Shown one piece after another: positions 20,668-32,497 of a stretch of DNA of 64,000 nucleotides. This DNA comes from Cercophora sp. LCS_1 (lineage: Eukaryota > Ascomycota > Sordariomycetes > Sordariales > Lasiosphaeriaceae): contig JAPZLL010000050.1 in the NCBI GenBank assembly GCA_036250225.1, positions 186,001 to 250,000 on the forward strand, read 5' to 3'. The notes under the pieces are model-generated. The model had not been told where the DNA came from and searched no databases. It saw only the letters and a program-made list of their open reading frames with translations. Position numbers and translations under genes: made by a program. The first letter of the stretch is position 1. Each line of letters starts with the position of its first letter.

Positions 20668-22487
20668 TTATTTGTGCTTGCTATCTTCTTGTTTTACAAA
20701 TGTTGTACTCCTTGACCACTCTGACATGGGATCCCATATTGAATCATCGAGCGGATCGCCAATGCTCAACTCGCTTGCGCTTGGCGGCTTGCCATCCCGC
20801 CAGTAGATATCTGATGGCGTCGGCCCAGGTGTGCTTGAAGAGACCGAAGCCGAGGATGGGAGTTGAAGATCGACTTGGGGCGCTAGCTGATACAGCGTTT
20901 TGACAAATGTCCTGAACTCTCTCGCTGCTAGTTTTGTCAGACAGCTATTTCCACCAGTCGAAAAGAACAGGCTTACCTTCTTTGTTTTCGAATTTGATCC
21001 TCACCACCCTGTTCGATGACGGAACAATTGGGCTTAACTGAACCGTCTGCGACTCCCTGGGTCTTCGGATCAACTCCAGCGGGGTAAAGACGTAGATGGG
21101 CTCCGAGTTGTAATCCGCCATGTCGTATTCTTTGTGACCGCATCCAGTCCCAACAGATGATGCCAAGAACGTCATGGTGATCACTGGCCTGTCGCCGGTT
21201 ATATCCCTCCTCCAAAATCTCACGACTTGACGTCGTGAGAGTGTGGTCCCGCCGAGCGACAGCTCCACAAAGTCGAAAGCGCCAAGGTGTTTCCGTTCTC
21301 GGAGGGTTTCCTGAAACCTTTTGCAAGACTCCCAGCCGTTAAAGTGATACTTGGGATCGATGTGATAGATGTGATGGCCGTCCTTGTCAATGACGGTAAT
21401 CACGTGTTCGTTGAGAAAGGAGACCCTGCTGGACCGTTTCTCAGAAGTCCATGGTATGCAGCCAAACTGAACTGGCGTGAGTGTTAGTGCAAGAGCTATG
21501 AGCTGGATCACAGGCGGTTGGTTGTACTGATTTGCGTGACTTGGACAGAGGCATCTTGGTTTTGGTAGAGCAATATCCTCGAGTCCTTGTCTTTTGCCAT
21601 GATGTGGACTCGGTACAACTCGATGCGTTTGTGTTTCTTTGGGGCATTCTCAAGTTTTCTGCCGGTCGTTAGGGAGCGCTGTGAGCGGGTGGAAGGGCAT
21701 CGCTTACAGGGTTGTCGGTGCTGTTTGGTACGTTACAGATCTCCGTCGGAGCACTACAGACAAGTTCAGATGCTGCGCAACAGAGCAATGTGAGGGACCG
21801 ACCTTGTGAACTAGCGATCTCGAACATGCCCTCGACAGGGAGCCCCAGCTCTGCCCAGCATTTCCGAAGGCTCTCGTCGAGCCCTTGGAGCGTCTTTTCG
21901 CTTTCGTCTCGGTTGTCCGAGCTCTTGAGCATTTCGATTCCCTCTGAGAGGCTTGTGATGTGACTCGACGGAACGATTGTGACTCTCTTGGTTGGACTTG
22001 TTGCTTGCACGCTGTACGTGCTGCTTGACCACGACGACGGGCCGATTGAGGGTGACCTTTTAGGTTTATTGTTCATCGTCCCGGTGGCCACCCATAGCGG
22101 CAGGAGGATCTGGAGGAAATGTCGATCGATGCGGGCTTGGTATCGCGCAAGCGTGTCGCTCTGCTGGGTCCCCCAGACGGCCTGGAGGACGGCACCCCTT
22201 GAGCGGGCGCGGTCGTAGTCATCGAAGAGGGCTTTGCAACATCGCAACGTGTCTTCGATCTCGTCGGCGTCATCCTTGTGGATCAGCGATGATCCTGTTG
22301 CCTGGTGTTCTGCACGGATCATGTCGAAGTGACGCGACATTCGCAGCAGCGAAACTCGAAGCTGCGCGAGTTCCGACGGTGCATTTTGTGCCTTCTCAAA
22401 GATTTGAATGACCTTTTCGACCGACTGGACGACTTGCATCACTAAAGAGGTGACGGCCAGGATCTCGCCGATCCCAAGCCCCGACAT
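20668..22487 (-). CDS. HeLo-like N-terminal domain protein with conserved unknown C-terminal half
   Basis: Four exons, 22487-21732, 21678-21528, 21471-20977 and 20924-20668, with introns of 53, 56 and 52 nt, close in frame to 552 residues. The last three exons are well supported by continuity. The first intron (21679-21731) has a weak GTACCA donor and could differ. Residues 1 to about 140 match the helical N-terminal domain of fungal STAND/NLR proteins (PF17107/PF17111 type): GEILAVTSLVMQVVQSVEKV and a long amphipathic pattern. No NTPase domain follows. Instead a Ser-rich linker leads to a region starting RIELYRVHIMAKDKDSRILL. That region continues with WESCKRFQETLRERKHLGAF, VRFWRRDIT and VRIKFENKEAREFRTFVKTL. 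It looks like a PH-like beta-rich module repeated in this family, by inference. HeLo-type domains form membrane pores in fungal cell death; whether this one does is unknown. Confidence 0.78.
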
Positions 22488-23090
22488 GGTGGTCTCGTCG
22501 TCGGAGAAGCGCCGAGGCGCCGTTGTCGTGTCTCACGCGAGCGGGTCAAGATGGGATAATCCGGGGAATCGGTACGCGGGATGCCAGCAGGTAAGTAGCA
22601 TGGCACAGCCTGCACGCTGGCCGATGCTGAGAACCCCACCGGAGAAAACCATCCTGAATGCGGTTGGTAAGGCTGCCCGAGCTGTCATGTGTCACACTCT
22701 TAGAATGGCTCATCGCTAAAGCTGGAAATCGGTGAGCGGGGTACCGAAAGACGTCGATGCGATGGGTGTCCACGTGGGGCAGCGAGTGGCTGACAGAGCA
22801 TCTCCAACGGCCAGGCGGGCCCGGGGCTGAATCCGGGAAGGCACGATCAAGGGGCCGTGCATGCCCAGCCCGCATACGAGCCACGCCCGGCCAATATTAC
22901 AGACAGGATTGGGCGCGCCATGGATGCGCACGTTGCTTGTCTGCATGGGGGACTGGCGTGGGCCTGCGGGTGCGCGTTCCCGGGTGCGGCTACTTTACCA
23001 TGACGGGGACCCGAGACATTGGATGAAAGGGCCTGATCTCCAGCGCTCCTTCCCGTTTGAACTGACACCCACACGGGCCAACCATCACCT
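22488..23090. other. GC-rich divergent intergenic region
   Basis: Shared upstream region of the HeLo-like gene (left) and the MFS transporter (right). No conserved frame and no clear operator. Confidence 0.5.
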
Positions 23091-25206
23091 ATGGCTCCTT
23101 CCGAAACCGAATCTCCCGAGCACGTCAAGTCTCGCTGGAGATGGTGGAACCGCGACATTCACGAGGACGTCAAACATCTCACCACCATCAACTACAGCGT
23201 CAAGGAGAGGGAGAGACAGATCCTCAAGCTCGTCGACGATAATGGCTTCAACAGCAAGGTCTTTTTCGTGGCTGCGTCAGGCTTCCTCGCGTCGTCCTAC
23301 AGTCTCTTCTCGACCAACGTCATCACGCCTGCCATCTCGTTCGTCAGCCCAGCATGCGGGCGCCTGGGAAGCGAACCCGGCCAAGTCATTGACCTCTTGA
23401 CTCTACTAGGGTCAATCACCGGGATGCTTGTCATGGGTCACTTTGCCGATCGTGCTGGACGAAAGAGGTTGTACGGACTCGAGCTGGCCATTCTCATTGT
23501 CGCGACGATGGGTGTCGTCCAGGCCAGCGAGGGCTTTACCTACGTAGCGCCCGACGGAAATTCCCAGCGCTCGATGGACATGTACGCCTGGCTTGCGTGG
23601 TGGCGCGCAGCTCTAGGGTTTGGCATTGGTGCCGAGGTTCGCCACCCAGTTCCCTGCTCTCTAAACTCGCTAACACAGGTACCCTTAGTATCCGATCTCA
23701 GCCATCATCGTTGCGGAATGGGCATCGACCGAGTCCCGGGGCACTATGTTGGCAGCTGTCAAGTCGATGCAGTCACTCGCGCGAATCCTCGCCGTTGCGA
23801 TCGGGCTGGGTGCACTACGCAATACGGCGAGCAAGCGGAGTCTTGACCCCGACGCTCTTCAGACCGAGCCCCTGGAGCTAAACAAAGCCAGATTGGTGGT
23901 AGACGAAGTTTGGCGGACCGTCATTGGAATTGCAATCATCCCTGCCGCCATTGCCATCTTTGCTCGACTAACGATCCCCGAGACGCCACGGTACTATGTC
24001 GACATCATGAAGGATCTGCGCAAGGCCGTCAAGAAGGCGTTGCAGGTGTACAAGACAAAGCGAGTGGAGGAAACCAACACCCCTGAGGCAGGGACATTCC
24101 GTCAGAACAGTGACCAGGACGAGCACTGGTACCGGGGCGCGTGGAACTACCTCAAGAGGGACAAGTACGCTCAACTACGGAAACTCGCCCTCATCAGCGT
24201 GCTCTGGGGGATCATGGACGTTGGCTTCTATGGTAACGCCTTGGACAGTCCCAGCGCACTCGCAACCCTGTGGCATGGCCCTCAAGCGCTCACCAAACGA
24301 GACGTGTCTCTGGCAGCCCTGGCGTTCAGACAAGTCGACTCCAAGGCATCATGCTCGGGAGACACCAGTTGGCGGGCGGAATCAGAGCCCACAACCACCA
24401 CAATTTACCACATGCTCGAGTACAACTCGATCCGGTCTATTGTGGCTGTCTGCATCCCGTCCATGCTCGGAAGTATCGGCGCCATTCTGATCATCAACCG
24501 TTTCCGCAGGAAGATGATCCTTGTCACCACCTTTTTTCTCATAGCATTACTCTTTGCTATCACTGGCGGAACCCTGATCGCCACATTCCGGGGCGGACGG
24601 AGTCATACCGCGACATTGGTGTTTTACGCCATCACTCAGTTTGTATACAACCTTGGCCCCAATACCATCATCTTCATCCTGGCCGCCGAGATCTTCCCTA
24701 CGGTTTACCGAGGAACCTTCTATGGCATTGCCGCTGCGGGCGGCAAAGTGGGCGCCATCATGATCCGTGCGATCATCGGCAAGACCGGGAATCAGGAGAT
24801 GGCCCTTGGCATTCGGATCCTGATCTTCATCCCATTCATGCTCTTTGCTGCACTGTTGTCCTGGTATCTCCCCGACGTGCAATATCCCGTGGGCGATTCT
24901 GTCCCTCCAGCTGTGGAAGAAGCGGCCGGGGGCGTTGTCGTTCCTAATGGCGAGCCCCATGACAGAGAACAAGTGGAGGCGGATGACACATCATCGGACA
25001 GCGCGTCATCACACAGCACCGAGAGGAATCGAGTAAAGGGCGCTGGTGGGTTCTTTGTGAGGTTAAGAAACATGACACTTGAGGAAATAGCACCGAATCC
25101 GAGTCAGCTGGACAGGAGAAGGAAAATTGCGTCAGCTCCCCAGTCGCCGACGAATGGGACGATGCAAGTAGACGAGCTCAGTTCAGGGGGGCTCAAGGCC
25201 CAGTAA
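23091..25206 (+). CDS. MFS transporter, phosphate/glycerophosphodiester symporter type
   Basis: Plasma-membrane transporter of 687 residues in two exons, 23091-23636 and 23689-25206. The 52-nt intron at 23637-23688 ends TTAG, so that GAE joins YPISAIIVAEWASTESRGT. The order of features fits Pho84/Git1-like members: a cytosolic N-terminus with a KERERQILKLVDDNGFNSK segment before TM1, the loop GHFADRAGRKRLYGLEL between TM2 and TM3, and the signature FGIGAEYP in TM4. A central cytosolic loop with TIPETPRYYVD follows TM6, and FPTVYRGTFYGIAAAGGKVG lies in TM10. The C-terminal tail of about 110 residues is hydrophilic and Ser-rich. The region around WHGPQALTKRDVSLAALAFR before TM7 is unlike close relatives and may contain an unrecognised intron. 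Substrate not proven. Confidence 0.85.
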
Positions 25207-26080
25207 TTCCCAGCCGATGTATCGGTAAATTCAAGTAACAACAAGCAGAATAGAACACAAGCTGCGCCGCTCTACATATTCGCCACATCCTTCACAACCA
25301 TTGCTGAGATCTCCAGATCCGCCCATGCCGGCTCAGTAATTGAGATAACGTCCTCTATCTGAGATTCCGATAAGCGTGATGAAACAAATTGAGCCTTATT
25401 TACGGACGTGGCGTCTGGGAGCCATCGGAATAGGCCAATGGTAAAGCAATGGGCTCGACATGTAAAAATCCTCAAGGGTGGAGGAAGGATCACCTGTGCA
25501 CGTAAGGTTCACAGCATCTCGTAGCGGCTGCGCCCCAAAACTGGGAACCCCCACCCTTCGTTGCCGCCATACTACCTAACCTATCCCAACCGCACCACAA
25601 GAGAGCAAGTGTCGGGAAATGCGATGCATTAATGTATGCGTCCCCTCTTCAAAAAAAAGTACTCCTCCCAAACGCCCTTGTCATTTATTGAGAGCTCTAT
25701 TTTTCCCACACCCCATTTTTGTTTTGACGCACTGCGCCCACAGACAACCCTGGCCTTTGGCAGCGCCACTAGAGCTAACTGTTACCACGTTTTGGCCTCT
25801 ATCCCTCCTGAAAAGGCATCAGCAGTTAATAAACCGCCGTATTTGGAATTTCAAATACGCATCCGGTTCGAGAAACAACGCATCAATAATTCCAGAGTGT
25901 GGTGGAAGCGGTATTCCAAAGGCACACAGAGATATTGGCAGGCCAGGGTTATGTGTGGAAGCGGCGTGCCAGAAACAAAACTGGGGTGTGCGAAAAATAG
26001 AGCTCGTTGTTATTAAATACATTAGACCCTGTAACCCTCCCACCCATTTTCTTGCCATCTCCTCGGTTCCTTCGGTCCCC
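25207..26080. other. Intergenic, no gene seen
   Basis: Several short frames exist on both strands, but none resembles a known family or shows consistent splicing. Confidence 0.45.
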
Positions 26081-26613
26081 TTATTTTAGAATCCACTTGC
26101 GCGCAATGCTCTCGCGTTTGATGGCCAAGGGCGTGTTTGGGGCGAGATGGATGCCGAGGGCGGGCAAGATGGCATCCGCAGTAACGTCTAACAAAAGTTA
26201 GCACTATGTTCCAAAAGAAGAATGAATGACATACCATCGATCGCGTAGAGCTGGGGCTGCGTTTGGGGGAAATTGGGGATGTTGCCTCCATTCCGGATAT
26301 CAACGGGATCCTGGAGAACAGCAGCGGTGTTGGCCATAAACAAGCGCGCATTTACAGCAGCAATCTCGAGATTGTGTTGGCGGTTTTGGAGAGTGCCGAA
26401 GCGGTTGTTGATCTGATCGAGGCGGTGGTTGACCTGATCGAAGCGCTGGTCCATCTGCTGCTGCAGTCCGTTGATGCGCTGTCCCAGGTCCTGGATAGCA
26501 GCGAGGACGTCGTGCTGGTTCTGAACAGCGGGAACGTTGGCAATGCGCTGAGATTGATCACACAGCGTTTCAAATGCGCCGGCGATGACATTAGGATCGG
26601 GGAGGGCACTCAT
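26081..26613 (-). CDS. Small coiled-coil protein, mug135-like C-terminus
   Basis: Two exons, 26613-26235 and 26187-26081, with a 47-nt intron (26188-26234), give 161 residues. Residues 40-80 form a heptad-rich coiled coil (INGLQQQMDQRF, QVNHRLDQI). The C-terminal part has NARLFMANTAAVLQ, IPNFPQTQ, then a short helix DDVTADAILPALGI and a basic end. This order resembles the small fungal family whose C-terminus is called mug135-like. The match is by memory of the pattern and is moderate. The start is chosen at MSALP because the upstream in-frame extension is Trp- and Cys-rich and unlike the protein. The role is unknown. Confidence 0.65.
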
Positions 26614-27774
26614 TGTGATGGTGCGAAATTGCGACGTGGGAATGGAACGGCAAAGGTAAAGTTTTCGACGAGCGAAACGAAGTTTGGTTGTTGGGGGAAG
26701 GAAAGGCAATGCATGCGCACGGGTCACATAGCACCCCAATGAGGTGCACGTCACATACCACAAACGCCTTCTTCCCCACCCGCACCAGCCAGCCTTCTGA
26801 CCAACCAAAAGCCCTCGCTGCATTCAATTGACCGTTTGTCCTTGGCCCGCACCACAGGGCACCGTCTGCGCGGTTGTGATTTGCTTCCTGGCGACACGGA
26901 AAACCGTTGTGGGGAAGACACAGAGGGGTTCCCAGTTTTGGGGCGCAGGGTAAAAGTTGCCATTTGAACGGCGACCTAAATGCCGGGTTGGCGCCAGAAA
27001 GCAAACAGAAAGAAAGGATCATTCGACTCGCTGTGACCCCAAAACCATAACCCTAAGTGATGGTGATCCGCAACTGATCCGCTCCTTCGGCCATTTGGTG
27101 TGGGTCCTGGACAGGCAGTCCCGCTATGGCCTCGATTCACCTCCGATGCCCCCTTCGTGAATGGTATGGGCCATCGTCGAGAATACGCCGTCGCGAGAGC
27201 GTGTGAACAGCAGTCACAAAGTCAAAATCAAAGGCGTATATATATACGTCTTGTCCCGGTTTGCTCTTAACTGCGGGCCGCTGAAATCTAGTCGTTTGTG
27301 GCTCGAAACGCGGGTGCACGCGAGCGAGGTACATCTCGGTGATCCCCAAGCCCAATGCCGAGTCATAGCCGGCGGAAGGCTCGGCGTTGTTGATGATTCG
27401 CCAGATCTGGGAGGAGACTTGCCAGTCCGCGTAGCGGCCGCCCTCGATCCCGGGGAATAAGCAGGCCAATGGTTTTGTCACTATACCGGGCCGGACCTCA
27501 GAGTATGGTTTATGGAGTTCCTCGAGGGGTAGTACGGGCGCCTCTGCTCAGTTGGTGGAGTTGCGGTCTGTCGATAGGTGGTATAACACAGGTGGGAGGT
27601 CGTGACGAGCCGGAATGAGCCCTTGGGGCTTTGGTTGGGTCTGAGTATGGGGAAATGAGGTGGCCCGTCATCGTCCCTGTTTAGGGGGAGGTTCGATCAA
27701 ACGGCTTCACCCAATTTCCGAGTCCAGGACAGTGAGAAAGGATGTATAAGCTAATAGGGCGTTTTCTGCGCTGG

Positions 27775-27807
<33 letters not shown>

Positions 27808-27954
27808 TACCCTCAAGTTGCCCTCACCAACCACAGTCACCCGGGCCACCCCTAGCACCCCTAGCCACCTTGCTCAGGCGCTACTCAGGAAATGATCAGA
27901 GGAATCACGAAACACGGTTTAGATGAGTAGGCCACTGCAGTCTGACCACAAAAA
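26614..27954. other. Long intergenic region
   Basis: No gene recognised over 1.3 kb. A minus-strand frame at 27481-27137 (114 residues, with GGRYADWQVSSQIWRIIN) is open but matches nothing I know. A trinucleotide microsatellite lies near the right end. Confidence 0.45.
27774..27806. repeat. GTT trinucleotide microsatellite, about 11 units
   Basis: Uninterrupted GTT/TTG repeats downstream of the GH51 gene, in non-coding sequence. Confidence 0.9.
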
Positions 27955-29724
27955 TCAACCTTCAACCCTCCACCTCAACATGGTCAACGAGTGGCTCGGA
28001 AATACGTAGCTCCCATGGGCAGCCCATTTCCCCTCCTTCACCCCAACCTTGTCCTCCGCGTCAACGTTTGTGACCGCAACTCCCTCCCCACTCACTGTGT
28101 AAACCTCCACCTCCCTCCCCTCCTCAACCCCCATAACTGCCACCTCGAAATCCCTCTCCTCACTAATATTCACCACCGCCATTGTCACCCACCCGCCATC
28201 AGCCGCCGCACTGACATCCAACCAAGGCGTCTCCACCAATCCCCTCAACCACCCCGGCTTCGTCTCGCCCTCCCAAACCTCACACCCCAAATGCACTGCG
28301 ACCGTCTGACCTCTCATAAACTTGCTAAACAGCCAAAGCGGCCACCACGTCGTCTGCTTCACCGTCCCGGTCGGCGTCGTCGTGAGCGGTGAGATAACAT
28401 TAACAGACTGGGCGATATTCGCCATGCCGATATGCTTCGACTGCCGAACAAACACGTTCAACCAGACTGCTACCGCGAGCGCATCAGAGAGGGTGTATTT
28501 CTCTTCGGCGCCCTCTTCACCCTTTGCGCGGAAGGGATCCCAGACGTTCCATTCGTCGAAACAGATTTTTTGCTTGGGGACGCTGGGAGGGACGCCGTTC
28601 TCGATGCGGGCGAGGTCGATGAGCGACGATGTGATCTGGATGGCGCGTTCGGCGGCGAGGGGTGCTGGCATCATGTCAGCATTTGGAGATTTTGACTTTG
28701 ACGAAGTAGAGCGTGAATAAGAATGATGAGCTGGGATGAGGAAGGAAGGAAGGGAAAAAATTACCAGTCACATTCTTGAGATGCTCCGGCGATGCCGTGT
28801 ACAAGTGGATGCTGTGCATGTCGATCAGGGACGCGGTGGTGCTTCCTCCGAGTCCGTGCTGGTCGAAGCGGATGCATTCCTTGATGACGTGCGAGTCCCA
28901 GCTGTTGAAGCCGTTTTCGCCGCAGAGGATGAGTTTGATGGACGGATCGAGGAGTTTGAGGGCTTTGGCCCATTGGTAAGCCCTTTTGGCGTAGTCTTCC
29001 TTGGTCATTTGGCACACTTGCCAGGGTCCGTAGACTTCGTTGCCGAGGGCCCAGTATTTCACGTTGTAGGGTTCTTCTCTGCCGTTCTTGCGGCGGAGGT
29101 TGGCGTGGTACGTGTCGGTTGTGCCGTTGCAGTATTCTAACCAGCCCATTGCTGTTCCTTGTTAGTGCCGGGCACGGGAGAGGGTGAGAGACATACCCTC
29201 GTCGAGCGTGCCGGTGCCAAAGTTGAGACAGAGGTAGGGCTCCGTCCCAACAAGCTCGCACCAGCGTAGGAACTCGTCGGTGCCAAACTCGTTGGACTCG
29301 ACTCCGATCCAGGCGGGGTCGCGTCTTTGCTCGAGTCAGTCCATGTGTCCTCAAAGATTCGCAGATAGTGATAGGTACCTCCGTGGTCGTTGATCCCGCG
29401 GTCCAATGCCATCCATCCAGTGGTATGTGGCGACAAAGTTACCACCGGGGTAGCGAACTACGGGAACCCTGAGCTCCTTCATGGCTTCGATGACATCCTT
29501 CCGATATCCGTTCTCGTCCGAGAGAGGATTGCCGGGGTCATAGATGCCCCCGTAGATGCATCGGCCCATGTGCCTAACCAATCAGATTTGAAGTGACATT
29601 TTGAAGGGGAACATTACTCGGTGAAGCCGCCATAGGTGTTGTCGTCAATCTCGGAAATGGTGTGGAGAGGGTTGACGGTGATGGTGGCCTGAGCCCCGTC
29701 GGGGATTTTAGTAAAGGTCGTCAT
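27955..29724 (-). CDS. GH51 alpha-L-arabinofuranosidase
   Basis: Removes alpha-L-arabinofuranosyl side groups from arabinoxylan or arabinan fragments. Five exons, 29724-29618, 29573-29379, 29324-29197, 29151-28765 and 28664-27955, with introns of 44, 54, 45 and 100 nt, close to 508 residues. The acid/base is Glu182 in YWALGNEVYG, and the nucleophile is Glu310 in CFDEWNVW. Further family blocks are VRYPGGNFVATYHW, ESNEFGTDEFLRWC and GTEPYLCLNFGTG. The start at MTTFTKIPDG gives no signal peptide, so the enzyme is probably intracellular and acts on imported oligosaccharides, as for the bacterial-like GH51 subgroup. The C-terminal beta-sandwich ends with SLTMLRWRVEG. Metabolically it fits the xylanase at 8040-9283. 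Confidence 0.95.
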
Positions 29725-30185
29725 CTTGAACCTAATAAATCCAAATCTCGAGCTGTTCGGTCTGGGGAAGTCGAGCACATTATGTACAAGAAGACAACAT
29801 GTGAATTTGGTGGGGTTGTTTCCATCCTCTGCGGAGTCAATGCGGCTATGATTGGCGCGGTTGCAGAAATGCCTTGGCGTCCCGGAGCTGTGGGTCTCGG
29901 TTCCGGCAACATGTTCAAGGCCAGACCCAGGTTCCACCCCGGGTAAAATGAGAGGGCAACTAGTAGGAAGGGATACCCTATCTTCTTACGCCGAAGAAAG
30001 AACAGGTCAACTTGGAAGTTGTGAATACCGTTATTTTGGCAGAGGCGGTATTTTCACGCGATCCAGTCGACTGAACATCAAGGAGACTGCCAAGACACCT
30101 CCGCTTCTCCCCACCGCCTTCTAAGCTCGGTTTCCTGCCCAAGGTTGGGTTCAACCGGCAAATTCAAGCACTGCAACCGCCAAAC
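29725..30185. other. Divergent intergenic region
   Basis: Upstream region of the GH51 gene and of the hypothetical gene at 30186. Nothing distinctive seen. Confidence 0.45.
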
Positions 30186-30887
30186 ATGGCAACAGCCCCT
30201 CGCAAAAGCACCGGTGGAAGAGGACCTGCGCGAATCGTGTCACATAAACTCGAATTCAACGCCCACGATGGAAGCCCCGCAGTCATGGTGTCCCATGGAT
30301 CGCCCACCATTTCCCTCCCGTACCTGTACACGTTCGCCTTCTACATCACCAACCCTAAAATTACCAGAGATGAGTTTGACAGCGTCAAGTTATACGAACA
30401 ATGTCTGTTCTCAGCACCCTACATGGAACCCTTCCGTTTCGACTTTTACTTCCTCCCCGAGGCCTCAATCGAAGATTGCCAAGCACATTACATGGCTGAG
30501 AAAGAAGCGCGGGGATCTATTGATGTCCAGGTCGAAGCAATCCAGCGTGGTGAGCCCCCGAAGAATCAAGGTGACATCCCAGGAATGGTTCCATCGTATC
30601 TCAGTCTCCCAAACCACTGGTACGAGGATATCCTCGTTGTTGGTGACCGAGACTGGCAGACGGAGGGTATGCTGCTTGTACAGTTCAACCTGCCTCTGCC
30701 CGAGGAGTGTGGGATATATGAGGAGGAGTTGCAGGATTATTCTCCCACGAGGGTGACGAGACTTGAGGTTGGAGAGGACGGGAAGATGCCCGATACCATG
30801 CAGAGACGGCTGTTTGAGATCATGTATGTGGAGGAGATGGGCTGGCCGTGGGATAAGGCGGTTGAGCTGGGGTACGCCACATGGTAG
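30186..30887 (+). CDS. Hypothetical protein, 233 residues
   Basis: Single-exon gene from ATG 30186 (context AAACATGG). I do not recognise the family. The sequence is regular and acidic, without signal peptide or membrane segment. It has several aromatic-rich blocks, such as YLYTFAFYITNPKITRDEF and PFRFDFYFLP near residues 47-105, and a C-terminal EEMGWPWDKAVELGYATW. The block EYE/DGSPAVMVSHGS near the N-terminus could be beta-sandwich. It converges with the gene at 31070-31981, 182 bp apart. Intactness and base composition support a real gene; function unknown. Confidence 0.7.
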   Translation: MATAPRKSTGGRGPARIVSHKLEFNAHDGSPAVMVSHGSPTISLPYLYTFAFYITNPKITRDEFDSVKLYEQCLFSAPYMEPFRFDFYFLPEASIEDCQAHYMAEKEARGSIDVQVEAIQRGEPPKNQGDIPGMVPSYLSLPNHWYEDILVVGDRDWQTEGMLLVQFNLPLPEECGIYEEELQDYSPTRVTRLEVGEDGKMPDTMQRRLFEIMYVEEMGWPWDKAVELGYATW

Positions 30888-31069
30888 TTAGTATGAACTT
30901 AAGGCCAAGAAGGTCCCAAAAACGTCAGCGTCAGTAAGAAAGTTGCGGTGGCTGGGGCACACACGCTCAGCCGACTTCCTTTAATTTGCAGAGATTTCCA
31001 AATATTGTGGTTGATTAAACTTCGGATGCCCTAAAGAATGACGGCGTTGAGGTGTGCGACGGCAAGGCC

Positions 31070-31981
31070 TCATAGCACGTCCAAAGACCATCCGCCCCAC
31101 TCATAGCCCAACTGGTCAAGCCTCTGGTTAATCCTCTCGTGCAGGTTTTCTTGTGCTATCCTGCCGTCATTATCTCTGGGCCACCGAAAGCCACTAGAAA
31201 TGCGGGGGTAGTGTCGACTCAAGTGGGCGTAATGGTCGTGGGCGAGCTTGAGTCCCATGCACACGGGGCAGACAAGCTGAACACCACCGATGGCTATGAT
31301 GTTAAAGGCTTCCATTGTTGCGGATGAGACACAGCAGGGACAGATGTACCGGTTACCCTTGCAGAGGCCGCATTTGCCGCCGCCGATATGTGCAAGCACA
31401 TCTGGGAGTTCAAGATCCTTCATCAAGATGTCTGACGCATCCTGAATCTCACCGTTCAGGAAGACGTAAAAGGTGTTTTCTGGGCCCGTCAACAGCCGCG
31501 CATCAGGAAATCGGGCCGTCATCCTTCTGTCTTGGCATGTGTTCCTCGCGGGGTTGGATTCCCAATCTTTTTTCTCTTGCGCCCTGACCTTCTTCACCGT
31601 TGCCTCGGTCGGTTTGCGGAAAAAGCCTCCCAGCGCCTGCAGCTGGTGCTTCGATCCAACGTTCCCTAGCTTGGACCAGTCGGCAACCAGTTCATATTGG
31701 ACGCAGCGAATGATCCTTCTCTTTTTCGGTTCTTTCGAGATAACTTTTGCCTTGACCAAGCAGTACCTTGGCGTCGCACGGGGCATGGCGGCGAGATGAC
31801 CCATGACCATGTACCACAGCTCAACGGGGAGTTCGAATCCTCCTGGGCTGCGGACAAATGAGGGCGATATTTGAACTAACCGAGTCACCAGGTGTTCGCC
31901 TGCGTTGGCGAGGTCGAGAAGATAGAGCCTTGCCTCGAAGGCCTGGCGATACCCAGTGTCTTTGATCGTGACACCTTTCAT
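31070..31981 (-). CDS. Uncharacterised protein with F-box-like start and zinc-ribbon-like cysteines
   Basis: 303 residues, one exon. A GGFELPVELWYMVMGHLAAM segment near residues 47-66 looks like the first helix of an F-box. The middle is basic (SKEPKKRRIIRC). The C-terminal part has three cysteine pairs, CGLC, CPCC and CPVC, spaced as in zinc ribbons, at about residues 203-245. This would suit an adaptor of ubiquitin ligases or a nucleic-acid-binding protein, but that is inference. No intron is needed. The neighbour on the 3' side is the convergent hypothetical gene. Confidence 0.65.
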   Translation of the reverse strand: MKGVTIKDTGYRQAFEARLYLLDLANAGEHLVTRLVQISPSFVRSPGGFELPVELWYMVMGHLAAMPRATPRYCLVKAKVISKEPKKRRIIRCVQYELVADWSKLGNVGSKHQLQALGGFFRKPTEATVKKVRAQEKKDWESNPARNTCQDRRMTARFPDARLLTGPENTFYVFLNGEIQDASDILMKDLELPDVLAHIGGGKCGLCKGNRYICPCCVSSATMEAFNIIAIGGVQLVCPVCMGLKLAHDHYAHLSRHYPRISSGFRWPRDNDGRIAQENLHERINQRLDQLGYEWGGWSLDVL

Positions 31982-32497
31982 GTTGAATTAGTGTTCCATC
32001 AAGATATAATTAGGGAGAGTTTTAAAGCTCGCGGTGAAAAAAAGATCTTCCATTTTATACTCCTCGGTAAATTTTAGCACGATGGGATTGTCCACCAAGT
32101 TAGGTTGGGCTGACCGTGCGTAGAAAACTCATGGCCTTTTCGGCCCGAAGATCGCCAAGCATCGGATCTTGCAAAGGTAACCCATACCTCGCTCGGCAAA
32201 AGGACCCCAGCCTCAACGTCTACGAGTCACAACCTCCACACAGGTAGCCAATTCAGCCACGCGCGCAACAAAGGCTCGCTCAAAAACTAGGGCTATGCTT
32301 GCAGAGATCGGTTGGGCTCTAGGCTTTCGTCACTCCGCGGTTCTCATCCCGGGTGAGTCATGCGGTGAGAGTGACATCCAGCCAATCAGACAAGTCAAGT
32401 TCCAGATATTTGTTTGATTTGAATTCCCTGGAGCGCTGGACATCAGACTGTTGCCAAATCATTCACCCCCCCGACCAGTGTTTTGCGCCAGACCGTC
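31982..32497. other. Divergent intergenic region
   Basis: Upstream of the F-box-like gene and of the P-loop kinase. No other coding signal. Confidence 0.45.

Noticed and set aside
20945..20976. Stop codon at 20945 as the end of the HeLo-like protein
   Set aside because: It lies in an intron with a strong GTAAGC donor; splicing adds an in-frame exon of regular sequence ending at 20668.
27660..27720. tRNA-like box B (GGTTCGATC near 27690)
   Set aside because: No box A at the right distance and no cloverleaf could be drawn; no tRNA was found elsewhere either.
20491..27806. CRISPR or other spaced repeat array
   Set aside because: The repeats in this part are simple microsatellites without spacers, and the organism is a eukaryote.
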